Assembly: GCF_019602855.1 (NCBI RefSeq) | Contig: NZ_CP080767.1 | Coordinates: 1,612,001-1,676,000 of the forward strand | From: Cupriavidus pinatubonensis | GTDB lineage: Bacteria; Pseudomonadota; Gammaproteobacteria; Burkholderiales; Burkholderiaceae | Direction of reading: 5' to 3' | Length of the DNA: 64,000 bases | In this document: positions 37,135 to 47,023 of the stretch, one piece after another | Position numbering within the stretch: position 1 is the stretch's first letter | Layout of the letters: each line of letters begins with the position of its first letter | Notes under the pieces: model-generated | What the model saw: the letters and a program-made list of their open reading frames with translations, nothing else | What the model was told of the DNA's origin: nothing | The model's database searches: none | Made by a program: the position numbers and the translations under genes

Positions 37135-37785
37135 TTATTCCGGCTTGGCGGCTTCGTCCACGGCCGGTTGCGCGTTCGCGGATTCACCGTTGGCCACTTC
37201 GGCCACCTTTGCCGCTTCTGCCGAAGCTTCTACCGCAGGTTCCCCCGCAGCCTGCTGCTTCCCCTTCTGCGCACGGCTAGCGCGATGTTGCTGGCCACGC
37301 TGCTGCTGCGCGCGTTTGGCATCGGCCAGCGTTACCTGCCCGGCCGGCTGGCCCGCCAGGTCGACGCGCTCGACGCCTTCGACCATGCAGGTCCAGTAGC
37401 GGGTACCGCGGCACCAGGTCCGCACGGCTTCGCGCAGCATGGCTTCGTCCAGCCCCAGCGTCGACGCATGCTGTAGCAGGTCCTCGAAAATGCCCACCTT
37501 GAGCGGCAGCTTCGGCGCGGGGTTCTTCGGGAAGGCCAGCGGGAAGCGCTTCTGCAGCTTGCCGATCGCCTGGATCACCGGATCCACGGGCTTGGCCGGG
37601 GCCGCCGGGGCTGCCGAGCCGGCAGGACGCGCGCGCTGGGGCTTGGCCGGTCGTGCGTCCTTGGCCGGCCGTGCGTCCTTGGACTGCTTTGCCGGGCGGG
37701 CTTCCTTTGCGGGGCGCGCTTCCTTTGCTTCCTTGGCCTGCTTGGCCAGTTGTGCCTTCAGTGCTGCGAGTTGTTCGAAACCCAT
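37135..37785 (-). CDS. proQ: ProQ/FinO-domain RNA chaperone
   Basis: 216 residues. Central ProQ/FinO domain from about 68 to 140 (VIQAIGKLQKRFPLAFPK, LPLKVGIFEDLL, AVRTWCRGTRYW) binds structured 3' ends of RNAs. The N-terminus has a Lys-rich repeat built on ARPAK/DARPAK units, and the C-terminus is Ala/Glu-rich; both are probably disordered. Size is larger than minimal beta-proteobacterial versions. Stands alone. Chromosomal housekeeping-type gene, supporting native sequence here. Confidence 0.88.
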   Translation of the reverse strand: MGFEQLAALKAQLAKQAKEAKEARPAKEARPAKQSKDARPAKDARPAKPQRARPAGSAAPAAPAKPVDPVIQAIGKLQKRFPLAFPKNPAPKLPLKVGIFEDLLQHASTLGLDEAMLREAVRTWCRGTRYWTCMVEGVERVDLAGQPAGQVTLADAKRAQQQRGQQHRASRAQKGKQQAAGEPAVEASAEAAKVAEVANGESANAQPAVDEAAKPE

Positions 37786-37951
37786 CTTGTCCTGCCAATT
37801 GTGAAATTTGGGGTGATTTTAGCAGTCCCGGCGTCGCCCCCGCCCAAGGGGCATTCGCCATCGCCAGCAACGTGCCCTATGCTGCAGTGGCAGCAGGGCG
37901 ATGCCGCCCGCGCCGCACATGACGCCATCGAACGGTATCGAAGGAGGGCCT

Positions 37952-38368
37952 GTGTCGGACGATTCCCATGACGCGCCGCAAACCGTGGTCGCAGTGCATC
38001 CCGACCGGGAGATTTCCACGATGCAGAAGCTGCCGTACTTCGTGGGCATTTCCCGGCAAACGGCGGGTGCCAGGGGCCTGTCGATGTCCGTCGTGGTCGT
38101 GCCGCCCGGCGGCCACGCTGAGCCGCATATCCACCGCGGCTATGAAACCGGCATCTACGTGCTCGAAGGGCGGGTGGAAACCCGCTATGGGCCGGGCCTG
38201 CGCCAGTCGGTCGTGACGGAAGCCGGCGACTTCCTGTTCATTCCGCCGGGCGTGCCGCACCAGCCGTTCAACCTGAGCAAGACGGCCCCGGCCCGCGCGA
38301 TCGTCGCGCGGGATAGCGCGGACGAGCGCGAGGAGGTTGAGCCTTATGAACCGGAAACGGGTGTGTAG
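37952..38368 (+). CDS. Cytoplasmic cupin-domain protein
   Basis: 138 residues. Cupin motif GGHAEPHIHRGYETGIYVLEG and second motif AGDFLFIPPGVPHQPFNLS. GTG at 37952 chosen because AAGGAGG stands four bases before it; the in-frame ATGs upstream at 37901 and 37919 have no such site. Converges on the CoA-transferase gene with a 6-bp gap. Function unknown; possibly a small-molecule isomerase or sensor. Confidence 0.82.
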   Translation: MSDDSHDAPQTVVAVHPDREISTMQKLPYFVGISRQTAGARGLSMSVVVVPPGGHAEPHIHRGYETGIYVLEGRVETRYGPGLRQSVVTEAGDFLFIPPGVPHQPFNLSKTAPARAIVARDSADEREEVEPYEPETGV

Positions 38369-38374
38369 GGCCCG

Positions 38375-40384
38375 TCAGCCGCCCTCCGGCTGATCCCGCA
38401 ACGATGCCTTCGCCTCGGCCTCGGTCTCATACACATAGGGTGCGAGCCCGCGACGGGCGAGGGTGTCGCCGAGCTTGGCGCGCATGAAACCGCTGGTGGT
38501 GAAGCGCGTCACGCCGATATAGAAGCGATGCACCATTTCCGCGATCATTTCGACATAGGCGTCCTCCACGCTGCGATCCAGCACGAAGCCTTCGTAGTTG
38601 ACCACGGCATAGACCTTGTGGCCCAGTGGCTCGCAGACGCGGCATACCTGTTCGCGGATCGCTGCGATGTCCTCCGCGCGCTTCACTTCGAGCTGCTCGA
38701 AGTTCAGGAACAGGATGTTCTTGTCATCGTCGTAGTTGACGCGCGCTTCCAGCGGCAGGCGCAGCACGTCCGCGCGCAGTCCCATCGGCTCGGGGCTGAA
38801 GATCCGGGGGTCCATCAGTGCCGGCGAGCGCACGATCGGCGTGAAGTCCATCCTCGCGAGAATGTCGCGCTCCAGGTCGACGCCGGGCGCAATCTCGATG
38901 AGTTCCAGTCCTTGAGCAGTCAGTTCGAATACGCACCGCTCGGTGATGTATAGGACCGGCTTGTTGGCCGCAGCCGCGTGCGGCCCCGAAAACGTGCGGT
39001 GCTCCACTTCCTGGACGAACTTCCTGGCGCTGCCATCGCGGTGGATCTGGAGCTTGCCATCGGCAATCGCGATCTCGCTGCCGCCGGCCATGAAAGTGCC
39101 GACGAACACGACCTTCTTGGCGTTCTGGCTGATGTTGATAAAGCCCCCTGCGCCGGCCAGGCGCGGCCCGAACCGGGATACGTTCAGGTTGCCCATGGCA
39201 TCGGCCTGCGCCAGCCCCAGGAAGGCGAGATCGAGCCCGCCGCCGTCGTAGAAATCGAACTGATAGGGCTGGTCGATGATCGCATCCGGATTGGTCGCCG
39301 CGCCGAAGTTCAGCCCGCCGGCCGGGATGCCGCCGATCACGCCAGGCTCGGCGGTGAGCGTCAGGAGGTCGAGGATCCGTTCCTCGTTGGCGATGCTGGC
39401 GACACCTTCCGGCATGCCGATGCCGAGATTCACCACGCTGTTCGGCTTGAGTTCCATGGCCGCGCGCCGCGCGATGATCTTGCGCTCGCTCATCGGCATC
39501 GGCGCCACGCTGCTCACCGGCACGCGGACTTCGCCCGAGAATGCCGGGTTGTAGGGCGTGGAAAAGGTCTGCTGGTGGTTTTCCGGTCGCGCGAGCACCA
39601 CGCAGTCCACCAGCACGCCTGGAATCTTCACCTGGCGCGGATTGAGCGAGCCGCGTTCGGCAATGCGCTCCACCTGTACGATCACCAGGCCGCCGCAGTT
39701 ATGCGCGGCCATGGCGATCGCCAGCGCTTCCAGCGTCAGCGCTTCGCGCTCCATGGTGATATTGCCGTCCGGATCGGCGGTAGTGCCGCGCACGATGGCG
39801 ACGTTGATCGGGAAGGCCTTGTAGAACAGATACTCCGCGTCCCCGATGCGCATCAGTTCGACCAGGTCCTGGGTGGTGCGCTCGTTGAGCTTGCCGCCGC
39901 CAAAGCGTGGATCGACGAAGGTGCCCAGCCCGACGCGCGACAGGTGGCCCGGCTTGCCGGCCGCAATATCGCGAAAAAGATGCGTGATCACGCCCTGCGG
40001 CAGGTTGTAGGCTTCGATCTGGTTACCGACCGCGAGCTGCTGGAGCTTCGGCACCAGGCCCCAGTGTCCGCCAATGACCCGCTTCACCAGGCCCGGCAGC
40101 GCGAGATGGTTCAGGCCCCGTTCCTTGCCGTCGCCTTGCCCGGCGGCGTAGACCAGGGTCAGGTTGCGGGGCTTTGTGAGGCCGACTGGCGACTCGTCTT
40201 CCTGCGCCAGGCAGAGTTCCTCGATCGCGATGGCGATTTCCTCCGCGAAGCCGATGCCGACGAAGCCCCCGGTCGCCACGGTATCGCCGTCGCGGATCAG
40301 GCGCACCGCTTCGCGTGCCGAGACCAGTTTGCCGTTCTCGCGCGAGTGGACGGCCAGTCTAACCGTGCTTGCTTGCGTGCTCAT
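38375..40384 (-). CDS. Acyl-CoA transferase, fused alpha-beta (YdiF/propionate CoA-transferase-like)
   Basis: 669 residues. Family I CoA transferase exchanging CoA between short acids. The N-half ([25 protein letters not shown]) is the alpha-type domain and the second half begins near [24 protein letters not shown]. The catalytic Glu is in [18 protein letters not shown]. Usual family members are about 520-550 residues; the C-terminal 120 residues (from about 545) are an extension with [19 protein letters not shown]. No operon partner except a following patatin. Confidence 0.85.
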   Translation of the reverse strand: MSTQASTVRLAVHSRENGKLVSAREAVRLIRDGDTVATGGFVGIGFAEEIAIAIEELCLAQEDESPVGLTKPRNLTLVYAAGQGDGKERGLNHLALPGLVKRVIGGHWGLVPKLQQLAVGNQIEAYNLPQGVITHLFRDIAAGKPGHLSRVGLGTFVDPRFGGGKLNERTTQDLVELMRIGDAEYLFYKAFPINVAIVRGTTADPDGNITMEREALTLEALAIAMAAHNCGGLVIVQVERIAERGSLNPRQVKIPGVLVDCVVLARPENHQQTFSTPYNPAFSGEVRVPVSSVAPMPMSERKIIARRAAMELKPNSVVNLGIGMPEGVASIANEERILDLLTLTAEPGVIGGIPAGGLNFGAATNPDAIIDQPYQFDFYDGGGLDLAFLGLAQADAMGNLNVSRFGPRLAGAGGFINISQNAKKVVFVGTFMAGGSEIAIADGKLQIHRDGSARKFVQEVEHRTFSGPHAAAANKPVLYITERCVFELTAQGLELIEIAPGVDLERDILARMDFTPIVRSPALMDPRIFSPEPMGLRADVLRLPLEARVNYDDDKNILFLNFEQLEVKRAEDIAAIREQVCRVCEPLGHKVYAVVNYEGFVLDRSVEDAYVEMIAEMVHRFYIGVTRFTTSGFMRAKLGDTLARRGLAPYVYETEAEAKASLRDQPEGG

Positions 40385-40496
40385 GATGGTTACCTTGGCA
40401 GTATTGGATATCGAGCGGGGTTGCCTGCCCTTGCCATGATCCGCGATTCCGTGGTTTCACGGAAGTGCACCGCCGGCTTGGACGAACTGAGCGCTC

Positions 40497-41558
40497 TCAA
40501 AGGAACTCTTCGCGCAGATCGACGCTGCAGCGTTCCCCAATGGCGCTGTAGTTCTGCGCCAACCAATGCTCCGCTTCATTGCGCCCCTGGTCGCGCAGGT
40601 GGCAGAGAAAGTCCCAGTCCGCATTGAGTTTGCTGGACACGCCCAGCCCGGCCATGATCTTGTCCGAGCGGATCGCGTGGATCAGCATCTCCTTCATGTC
40701 GGCCCGGTCCACCTTGCCTTCCTGGATCAGGGTGGTGACGAAGCTGATCGCACGGAGCTCTCGGATCAATGAAGAATTGAAGCTGACTTCATTGATGCGG
40801 TTGAGAATCTCCGCCGTGGTTTTCGGTACGCCCTTGCGCACGATCGGATTGATATGGACGATCACCACATCGCGCGTGGTGCAGTGGTAGATCAGCGGAA
40901 AGATCGCTGGGTTGCCGACATAGCCGCCGTCCCAATAGTGCTGGCCGTCGATTTCCACGGCCTGGAACAGCGACGGCAGGCAGGCCGAGGCCAATACGGC
41001 TTTCAGGCTGATTTCCTCGCGCGAAAACAGGCGCACTTTGCCGGTCTCGACATTGGTCGCGCACAAGAAGAGCTGGATCGGGCAATCGTGGCGCAGGGCG
41101 TCAAAATCCACATGGCGGGCCAGGACGTCGCTCAGCGGGTTGAGGTTGAGCGGATTGAACTGGTAGGGGGAGAGTACGCGCAGCAGCAGGTCCGTCATCA
41201 CGTACATCGGTGAGTTGTCGAGCCCGTAGCCGCCACGCATCCAGATCTCCCATGGCAGCTTGCGGAACGGGCTGTAAAGCCGTGCGGTGCTGGAAACGTC
41301 TTGCCAGAACCGGTGCAGCGCCGTGCGCGCGCCGGGCGGCCCGCCCTGGAGCAAGCCGTATGCGAGAACTGCGGCATTCATTGCGCCGGCACTGGTGGCG
41401 CTCACGCCTTCGATGGCGAGCCGTTCATCTTCGAGCAGGCGGTCCAGCACGCCCCAGGCAAAAGCGCCATGGGAACCCCCGCCTTGCAAGGCAAGCGTGA
41501 TGCGCTTCACGGAGCCCTTGGCATCGCCTGCATCGCGCGTTCCCGGGGTGGCAGACAT
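40497..41558 (-). CDS. Patatin-like phospholipase
   Basis: 353 residues. Ser-Asp dyad lipid hydrolase. LALQGGGSHGAFAWGVLD is the oxyanion loop, SATSAGAMNAAVLAYG carries the nucleophile (usual GXSXG here SXTSAG with the Ser preceded by Thr), and DGGYVGNPAI carries the Asp. No signal peptide. A family seen beside polyhydroxyalkanoate or CoA genes in these bacteria. Lies 112 bp upstream of the CoA transferase in the same direction. Confidence 0.85.
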   Translation of the reverse strand: MSATPGTRDAGDAKGSVKRITLALQGGGSHGAFAWGVLDRLLEDERLAIEGVSATSAGAMNAAVLAYGLLQGGPPGARTALHRFWQDVSSTARLYSPFRKLPWEIWMRGGYGLDNSPMYVMTDLLLRVLSPYQFNPLNLNPLSDVLARHVDFDALRHDCPIQLFLCATNVETGKVRLFSREEISLKAVLASACLPSLFQAVEIDGQHYWDGGYVGNPAIFPLIYHCTTRDVVIVHINPIVRKGVPKTTAEILNRINEVSFNSSLIRELRAISFVTTLIQEGKVDRADMKEMLIHAIRSDKIMAGLGVSSKLNADWDFLCHLRDQGRNEAEHWLAQNYSAIGERCSVDLREEFL

Positions 41559-41766
41559 GTCGCGTCCCTCCAGTGCTGGATCCAGCCGCCGTCCCTCTCG
41601 GTCTCAAGCGTCGGGCTCTTGACGAGAATAGACTCTGCCGTCGCTTGCGAATGGTGCGATGTATGGGGGAGCGTGCCAATCGCCGTGCGTTGTGTGGAAC
41701 GCTGCACTTTTTTCGGTCCGTCGTGCGGTATATTCCGGGCTTCCACAACACGCTCAAGCAGAAGGC

Positions 41767-42132
41767 ATGGCCAAGAAATCGATTCGGCTCTCGCATGTGG
41801 GGGTACCCGGTGACCTGAGTGTCCTGAAACTGAAGGGCTATCTGAAGTCCGCGCTGGCTGAGGTGGCGGAAGGTGCCGGCGAGGACGAAATCCTCCTGGT
41901 CAAGGTACTCGTGCCACGGCCACTGGGCCTGCGGGCCGGCGAAAAGCTGTTCGACAAGGTCCTGCAAGGGATCGTCGACAAGGATCCGCGCGTGGCGCGG
42001 GTATCGGTCGAGTTTGTCGAGGGCGAGGTGACGCCCGAGAAGATCGCGGAAAGCGAGGCACGCACGCAGAAGGAAATCGATGCGTACGGGCATTTGCTCC
42101 AGGAGTCGACCGACGACGAACAGCCTGGCTGA
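41767..42132 (+). CDS. Hypothetical protein, 121 residues
   Basis: Starts MAKKSIRLSHVGVPGDL after AGAAGG. Predicted alpha/beta, acidic C-terminal helix, no membrane segment and no signal. No family recognised. A TATATT about 45 bases before the ATG might be a -10 element. Divergent from the patatin gene and convergent with the TPP enzyme gene. Confidence 0.7.
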   Translation: MAKKSIRLSHVGVPGDLSVLKLKGYLKSALAEVAEGAGEDEILLVKVLVPRPLGLRAGEKLFDKVLQGIVDKDPRVARVSVEFVEGEVTPEKIAESEARTQKEIDAYGHLLQESTDDEQPG

Positions 42133-42141
42133 CCGCGCTGC

Positions 42142-42179
42142 GGCCGGGACCGTGACCCGCGGGGTCAGGTTGCCCGGCC
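42142..42179. terminator. Bidirectional terminator-like hairpin
   Basis: GGCCGGG (42142-42148) pairs with CCCGGCC (42173-42179), enclosing an inner TGACCC-GCG-GGGTCA hairpin. It sits in the 56-bp gap between two convergent genes. No T-run on either side. Confidence 0.5.
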
Positions 42180-42188
42180 CGATATGCC

Positions 42189-43865
42189 TTATTGCGGCAG
42201 ATCGCTGACCCGCATCGCAGGCGTAATCTGCAGTGGGTCGGTCACCAGTTCCAGCACGGCTGGCTTGCCCGCCTGACGGGCACGCTCGAATGCCGCCGCA
42301 AAGTCTTCCGTCCGTTCCACGCGCTCGGCCCAGGCACCGCATGACCTGGCCATGGCCACAAAATCCGGGTTGACGATGGTCGTGCCGCTCTGGCGGCCCG
42401 GGTAGCGGCGTTCCTGGTGCATCCGGATCGTGCCGTACATGCCGTTGTTCACCACGATCACGACCAGGTTCACGCCATGCGCGGCGGCCGTGGCGATTTC
42501 CTGCGGATACATCAGGAAGCAGCCGTCGCCGGCCAGGCAGAGCACCGTTTTTTCCGGATGGCGCAGCTTGGCCGCGATGGCTGCCGGCAAGCCATAGCCC
42601 ATGGCGCCGCAGGTCGGCGCCAGTTGCGTGCGTGACTGCTTGTAGGTGTAGAAGCGGTGCAGCCAGACCGCGTAGTTGCCGGCGCCGTTGGTCACGACGG
42701 CATCCTCGGGCAAGACCTGGCTCAGGTGCGACATTGCCGCGATCATATCGACGCCGGTCAGTTCGGCATGGGGCGTCGGTGGCGCGACGAACCCCTCGTG
42801 GTCGGCACGCGCGCCGGCGGTCCAGTCCTTCCACGGCGCGGTAGCCGGCGCGGGCAGGGCGGCCAGCATTGCGGCGGCGGGCGCCACGCCCGCGTGGATC
42901 GGCAGCGCGGCCTGGTACACGCGCCCCAGTTCCGCGCTGTCCGCATGGATATGCACAAGTTTCTGCGTCGGCACCGGTACCTGCAGCATCGTGTAGCCGT
43001 CTGTCGCGATATCGCCGAGCCGCGTGCCGACGGCCACGATCAGGTCGGCCGTCTTCACGCGTTCGGCCAGCTTCGGGTTGACGCCCAGGCTCAGGTGGCC
43101 GACGTAGTGCCGATCGCGGTTGTCGATCACGTCCTGGCGGCGGAAGGCACAGGCGACCGGCAAATCCCACGCCCTGACGAAAGCGGCGAAATCGCTGGTC
43201 GCTTGCTCGGTCCAGTTCGCGCCACCGGCAATGACCAGCGGACGCTGCGCGGCGCGCAGGGCAGTGGCCAGCGCGTTGGCATCCTCGGCACGCGGTGCGG
43301 CGGCAACCGGCCGGTACGGCGCGGCATCGGCGCAATTCACGAGGCCGTCGAGCACGTCTTCCGGCAGCGCCAGCACCACGGGGCCGGGCCGGCCCGATGT
43401 GGCGACCTGGAACGCACGTGCCACCATCTCCGGAATCCGGGCCGGATCGTCGATCTCGGCCGCCCACTTGGCCATCGAGCCAAACACTGCGGCGTAGTCC
43501 ACTTCCTGGAACGCCTCCCGGCCCTTGTGCTCCCGCGCGATCTGGCCCACGAACAGGATCATCGGCGTCGAGTCCTGCCGGGCGATATGCACGCCGATGC
43601 TGCCATGCGTGGCGCCCGGTCCGCGCGTCACGAAGCAGATGCCGGGGCGGCCAGTCAGCTTGCCGTCGGCCTCGGCCATGTTTGCGGCTGCGCCCTCGTG
43701 CTTGCAGACGACGAGATCGATGGCTGGCTGGTCGTGCAGCGCGTCGAGCACGTCGAGAAAGCTCTCGCCCGGCACACAGAAGATGCGTTCGGTGCCATGG
43801 ATGCGCAGTTGGTCGACAAGAACGCGGCCGCCGGTGCGGGCGGCCTGGGCAGGAGTGGAGGTCAT
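42189..43865 (-). CDS. Thiamine-diphosphate-dependent enzyme (acetolactate synthase-like)
   Basis: 558 residues. Three-domain TPP enzyme: pyrimidine domain with VPGESFLDVLDAL and the catalytic Glu in CKHEGAAANMAEADG, central domain, and PP domain with GDGCFLMYPQEIATAAAHG ending in NN. Could make acetolactate, decarboxylate a keto acid or condense glyoxylate (Gcl-like). Start ATG 43865 chosen by homology. Divergent from the Ldh/aldolase/GarR operon; a Gcl-type reaction would yield tartronate semialdehyde, the substrate of GarR there, but this is inference. Confidence 0.85.
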   Translation of the reverse strand: MTSTPAQAARTGGRVLVDQLRIHGTERIFCVPGESFLDVLDALHDQPAIDLVVCKHEGAAANMAEADGKLTGRPGICFVTRGPGATHGSIGVHIARQDSTPMILFVGQIAREHKGREAFQEVDYAAVFGSMAKWAAEIDDPARIPEMVARAFQVATSGRPGPVVLALPEDVLDGLVNCADAAPYRPVAAAPRAEDANALATALRAAQRPLVIAGGANWTEQATSDFAAFVRAWDLPVACAFRRQDVIDNRDRHYVGHLSLGVNPKLAERVKTADLIVAVGTRLGDIATDGYTMLQVPVPTQKLVHIHADSAELGRVYQAALPIHAGVAPAAAMLAALPAPATAPWKDWTAGARADHEGFVAPPTPHAELTGVDMIAAMSHLSQVLPEDAVVTNGAGNYAVWLHRFYTYKQSRTQLAPTCGAMGYGLPAAIAAKLRHPEKTVLCLAGDGCFLMYPQEIATAAAHGVNLVVIVVNNGMYGTIRMHQERRYPGRQSGTTIVNPDFVAMARSCGAWAERVERTEDFAAAFERARQAGKPAVLELVTDPLQITPAMRVSDLPQ

Positions 43866-44182
43866 GGCGAGGTCTGGTCGGATGAATGTCTGCAATTGTT
43901 CCGTTTGACGCGCGGGGTTGTGCGGCCTATCGTGCATTTCTGTTATGCGATTTCTGCAAGTCGGCGAGGTGCTGTCCGTGTAGATTTGCTGCTGGGTCTT
44001 GCATGGAAACGACACGGAAACGCGCGGTCTGCCTTGGGTTTGTAGCCGGAGGCCGTCACTCGAAGCCATAACGATACCGCACCGGCGCACCCGAATATTC
44101 GCGCGAACAGGAGACACAGGATGCATTTTTCACATCTCGGGATGCGGCCGGTACTGGCCGCGCCTTGTCACGCGGAGCCAGC
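43866..44182. promoter_or_regulatory. Divergent promoter region between TPP enzyme and Ldh operon
   Basis: 317 bp with no convincing gene. It must hold promoters for both directions. No clear operator palindrome is seen beyond short GC repeats; the LysR protein at 47024 is the likely regulator. Confidence 0.4.
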
Positions 44183-45277
44183 ATGAGTAATCACCGAATT
44201 CCGACCGCCGGACTGCATCAGTGGGTGGTCGACCTCTGGCTGGCCGCCGGGTCCGATGAACGCGAAGCTGCGCTGACCGCTGATCACCTGGTCGGCGCCA
44301 ACCTGTCAGGCCACGATTCGCACGGTGTGGGGATGATCCCCAAGTACGTGATGTCGTGGCAGGCCGACCAGCTGCAGCTGAACCAGCAGGTCAGCGTGGT
44401 GCACGAGTCGGGCGGCATCCTGAGCCTCGACGGCAACCGCGGCATGGGCCAGGCCGTGACCGAACAGGCCATGCGGCTGGGCATCGAACGGGCGCAGGAT
44501 CATGGCGTATGCGTGCTGGGGCTGCGCCGTTCGCACCATCTGGGCCGCGTGGGACACTGGGCGGAGCAGGCCACTGCGGCCGGCATGATCTCGATCCACT
44601 TCGTGAACGTGCTGTCCAAGCCGATCGTCGCGCCGCATGGCGGCTACGATCCGCGCTTCGGCACCAATCCGTTCACGATCGGCGTGCCGGTGCCCGGCCA
44701 GCCGCCGCTGGTGCTGGACTTTGCCACCAGCGCCATTGCGCTGGGCAAGGTGCGCGTGGCCAACAACAAGGGCGTGCCTGTGCCGCCGGGCTGCCTGATG
44801 GACGCGAACGGCTATCCCACCGCCGATCCCGGCGTCATGTTCCCGCCCCCGGGCACGCCGCAAGGCGCGCTGCGCACGTTCGGCGAGCACAAGGGCTATG
44901 TGCTCGCCGTGATGTGCGAACTGCTGGGCGCGGCCGTGACTGGCGGCCACACGATCCGGCCGGAAACGCTCACGCATGAGCACGCGGTCTGGAACAACAT
45001 GCTGGCGATCATTTTCGATCCGGCGCGGCTTGGCAGCAGCACCACGTTCGGCCATGAAGTGGAAGCGTTCGTCGAGTGGATGAAGGCATCGCGGCAGCAG
45101 CCAGGCAACGACGCCATCCGGCTGCCTGGCGACCCCGAGCGCGCATGGCGCCAGGCCCGTGCCGAATTCATCCCCGTGGACAGCGGCACGCTTTCCCAGC
45201 TCGACGATGCCGCCGCGCGCGTGTTGCAGGCACGCGGCAAGTCGCCCGGTCCACTTTCCGCGCTCGCGGCCGAATGA
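44183..45277 (+). CDS. Ldh family (malate/L-lactate dehydrogenase-type) oxidoreductase
   Basis: 364 residues. NAD(P)-dependent dehydrogenase of a 2-hydroxy acid, of the type II malate/lactate, ureidoglycolate or sulfolactate family. Seen: ADHLVGANLSGHDSHGVGMIPKY with the catalytic His, RRSHHLGRVGHWAEQA, VAPHGGYDPRFGTNPFTIGVP, and LDFATSAIALGKVRVA. Start 44183 follows CGGAG; a longer frame from 44165 is less likely. First gene of an operon with an aldolase and GarR. Confidence 0.88.
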   Translation: MSNHRIPTAGLHQWVVDLWLAAGSDEREAALTADHLVGANLSGHDSHGVGMIPKYVMSWQADQLQLNQQVSVVHESGGILSLDGNRGMGQAVTEQAMRLGIERAQDHGVCVLGLRRSHHLGRVGHWAEQATAAGMISIHFVNVLSKPIVAPHGGYDPRFGTNPFTIGVPVPGQPPLVLDFATSAIALGKVRVANNKGVPVPPGCLMDANGYPTADPGVMFPPPGTPQGALRTFGEHKGYVLAVMCELLGAAVTGGHTIRPETLTHEHAVWNNMLAIIFDPARLGSSTTFGHEVEAFVEWMKASRQQPGNDAIRLPGDPERAWRQARAEFIPVDSGTLSQLDDAAARVLQARGKSPGPLSALAAE

Positions 45278-45292
45278 ACAGGAATCCCGACG

Positions 45293-46093
45293 ATGACCAC
45301 TCCCTCCGTTATCCCGCATCTGCCCCAGATCCATCCGCTGCCCAACCGGTTTCGCGCCGACATCCTGGCGCGCAAGCGCCTGATCGGCTTGTGGAGTTCG
45401 CTGGGCCAGCCCGTGACCAGCGAGATCATTGGCCTGGCCGGCTTCGACTGGCTGCTGCTCGACGGCGAGCATTCGCCCAACGACGTGCTGACACTCGCGC
45501 CGCAGCTCATGGCGCTCAAGGACAGCGTCAGCGCGCCCGTGGTGCGGCCGCCGTGGAACGACCCCGTCATGATCAAGCGCCTGCTCGATATCGGCTTCTA
45601 TAACTTCCTGATCCCGTTCGTGGAATCGGCCGAGGAAGCGCGCCGCGCGGTGCGGGCCACGCGCTATCCGCCTGACGGCATTCGCGGCGTGTCGGGCGTG
45701 CAGCGGCAGAACCGCTTCGGCACGCTGCCGGACTTCTTCAAGACCATCAACGACAATATCTGCGTGCTGGTGCAGATCGAAAGCCGCAAGGGTGTGGAAG
45801 CGGTTGCGGAGATCTGCGCGGAGCCTGGCGTCGATGGCATCTTCATTGGCCCGAATGACCTGGCTGCAGCCTATGGCCACCTTGGCAACCCGAACCATCC
45901 CGATGTGCAGGCGGCCGTGCGGCAGATCTGCGATGCGGCCAACCACGCTGGGAAGGCCATCGGCACCCTGACACCCGTGGAGGCCGACGCGCGCCGCTAC
46001 CTTGACATGGGTGCGCATTTCGTCGCCGTCGGACTGGATCACGTACTGTTGCGCGATGCGGCGCGCGCGCTGCGCGAGCGTTTCGCGTCCTGA
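45293..46093 (+). CDS. HpcH/HpaI-family aldolase
   Basis: 266 residues. Class II metal-dependent aldolase of the HpcH/HpaI/GarL group cleaving 4-hydroxy-2-oxo acids to pyruvate plus an aldehyde. Seen: [54 protein letters not shown]. Starts 15 bp after the Ldh stop. With GarR downstream this resembles the glucarate/galactarate route, where GarL makes tartronate semialdehyde. Confidence 0.9.
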   Translation: MTTPSVIPHLPQIHPLPNRFRADILARKRLIGLWSSLGQPVTSEIIGLAGFDWLLLDGEHSPNDVLTLAPQLMALKDSVSAPVVRPPWNDPVMIKRLLDIGFYNFLIPFVESAEEARRAVRATRYPPDGIRGVSGVQRQNRFGTLPDFFKTINDNICVLVQIESRKGVEAVAEICAEPGVDGIFIGPNDLAAAYGHLGNPNHPDVQAAVRQICDAANHAGKAIGTLTPVEADARRYLDMGAHFVAVGLDHVLLRDAARALRERFAS

Positions 46094-46116
46094 CACGACT
46101 TCAACCGGACACAGAC

Positions 46117-47016
46117 ATGAGCAAGATCGGATTCATCGGACTCGGTGTCATGGGCAAGCCCATGGCGGAACACCTGCAGGCGGGCGGCCATATCGTCTAT
46201 GCGCACACGCGCAGCGGCGTGCCGCAGGAACTGCTCGACAAGGGCATGCAATCCTGCTCCAGTGCCGCGGATGTGGCCCGGCAGGCCGAAGTCATTTTCC
46301 TGATGCTGCCGGACACGCCCGATGTGGCCCGCGTGCTGTTCGACAAGAATGGCGTGGCCGAGGGCCTGAGCGCGGGCAAGATCGTCGTGGACATGAGTTC
46401 GATCTCGCCGATCGAGACCCGCGAATTCGCGGCGAAGATCGAGAAGCTCGGCTGCAACTATGTGGACGCACCGGTGTCCGGCGGCGAGGTGGGCGCGAAG
46501 GCCGCCACGCTGTCGATCATGGCCGGCGGCAAGCAGGATGTGTTCGACAAGGTGCTGCCTTTGCTGCAGCTGATGGGCAAGAACATCACGCTGGTGGGCA
46601 ATGCCGGTGACGGGCAGGTGGCCAAGGTGGCCAACCAGGTGATCGTGGCGCTAACGATCGAGGCTGTCAGCGAGGCACTGGTGCTGGCCGCCAAGGCCGG
46701 CGCCGACCCGGCACGCGTGCGCCAGGCCTTGATGGGCGGTTTTGCCAGTTCGAAGATCCTGGAAGTCCACGGTGAACGGATGATCCAGCGCACGTTCAAT
46801 CCGGGCTTCCGCATCGAGCTGCACCAGAAGGACCTGAACCTGGCGCTGTCGACGGCAAAGCAGCTTGGGCTGGGCTTGCCGAATACGGCATCGACCCAGC
46901 AACTGTTCAACGTCTGCGTGGCGCAGGGCGGGGCTGGCTGGGATCATTCAGGGCTGGTCAAGGCCATCGAGCATCTGTCGAGTTTTGCCATTGGCGATAC
47001 GCCGAAAAAGGCCTGA
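46117..47016 (+). CDS. garR: 2-hydroxy-3-oxopropionate (tartronate semialdehyde) reductase
   Basis: 299 residues. Beta-hydroxyacid dehydrogenase reducing tartronate semialdehyde to glycerate. Dinucleotide motif KIGFIGLGVMGKPMAEHL, substrate-binding FVDAPVSGGEVGAKA-like stretch (VDAPVSGGEVGAKAATLSIM), and catalytic Lys in VAKVANQVIVALTI. Close to GarR/GlxR by these segments, though 3-hydroxyisobutyrate dehydrogenase cannot be ruled out. Third gene of the operon, 23 bp after the aldolase. Confidence 0.87.
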   Translation: MSKIGFIGLGVMGKPMAEHLQAGGHIVYAHTRSGVPQELLDKGMQSCSSAADVARQAEVIFLMLPDTPDVARVLFDKNGVAEGLSAGKIVVDMSSISPIETREFAAKIEKLGCNYVDAPVSGGEVGAKAATLSIMAGGKQDVFDKVLPLLQLMGKNITLVGNAGDGQVAKVANQVIVALTIEAVSEALVLAAKAGADPARVRQALMGGFASSKILEVHGERMIQRTFNPGFRIELHQKDLNLALSTAKQLGLGLPNTASTQQLFNVCVAQGGAGWDHSGLVKAIEHLSSFAIGDTPKKA

Positions 47017-47023
47017 TGCCGCG

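Noticed and set aside
41425..43467. 680-residue minus-strand frame across the patatin and TPP genes
   Set aside because: Shadow frame of two clear genes with Arg/Gly-rich composition.
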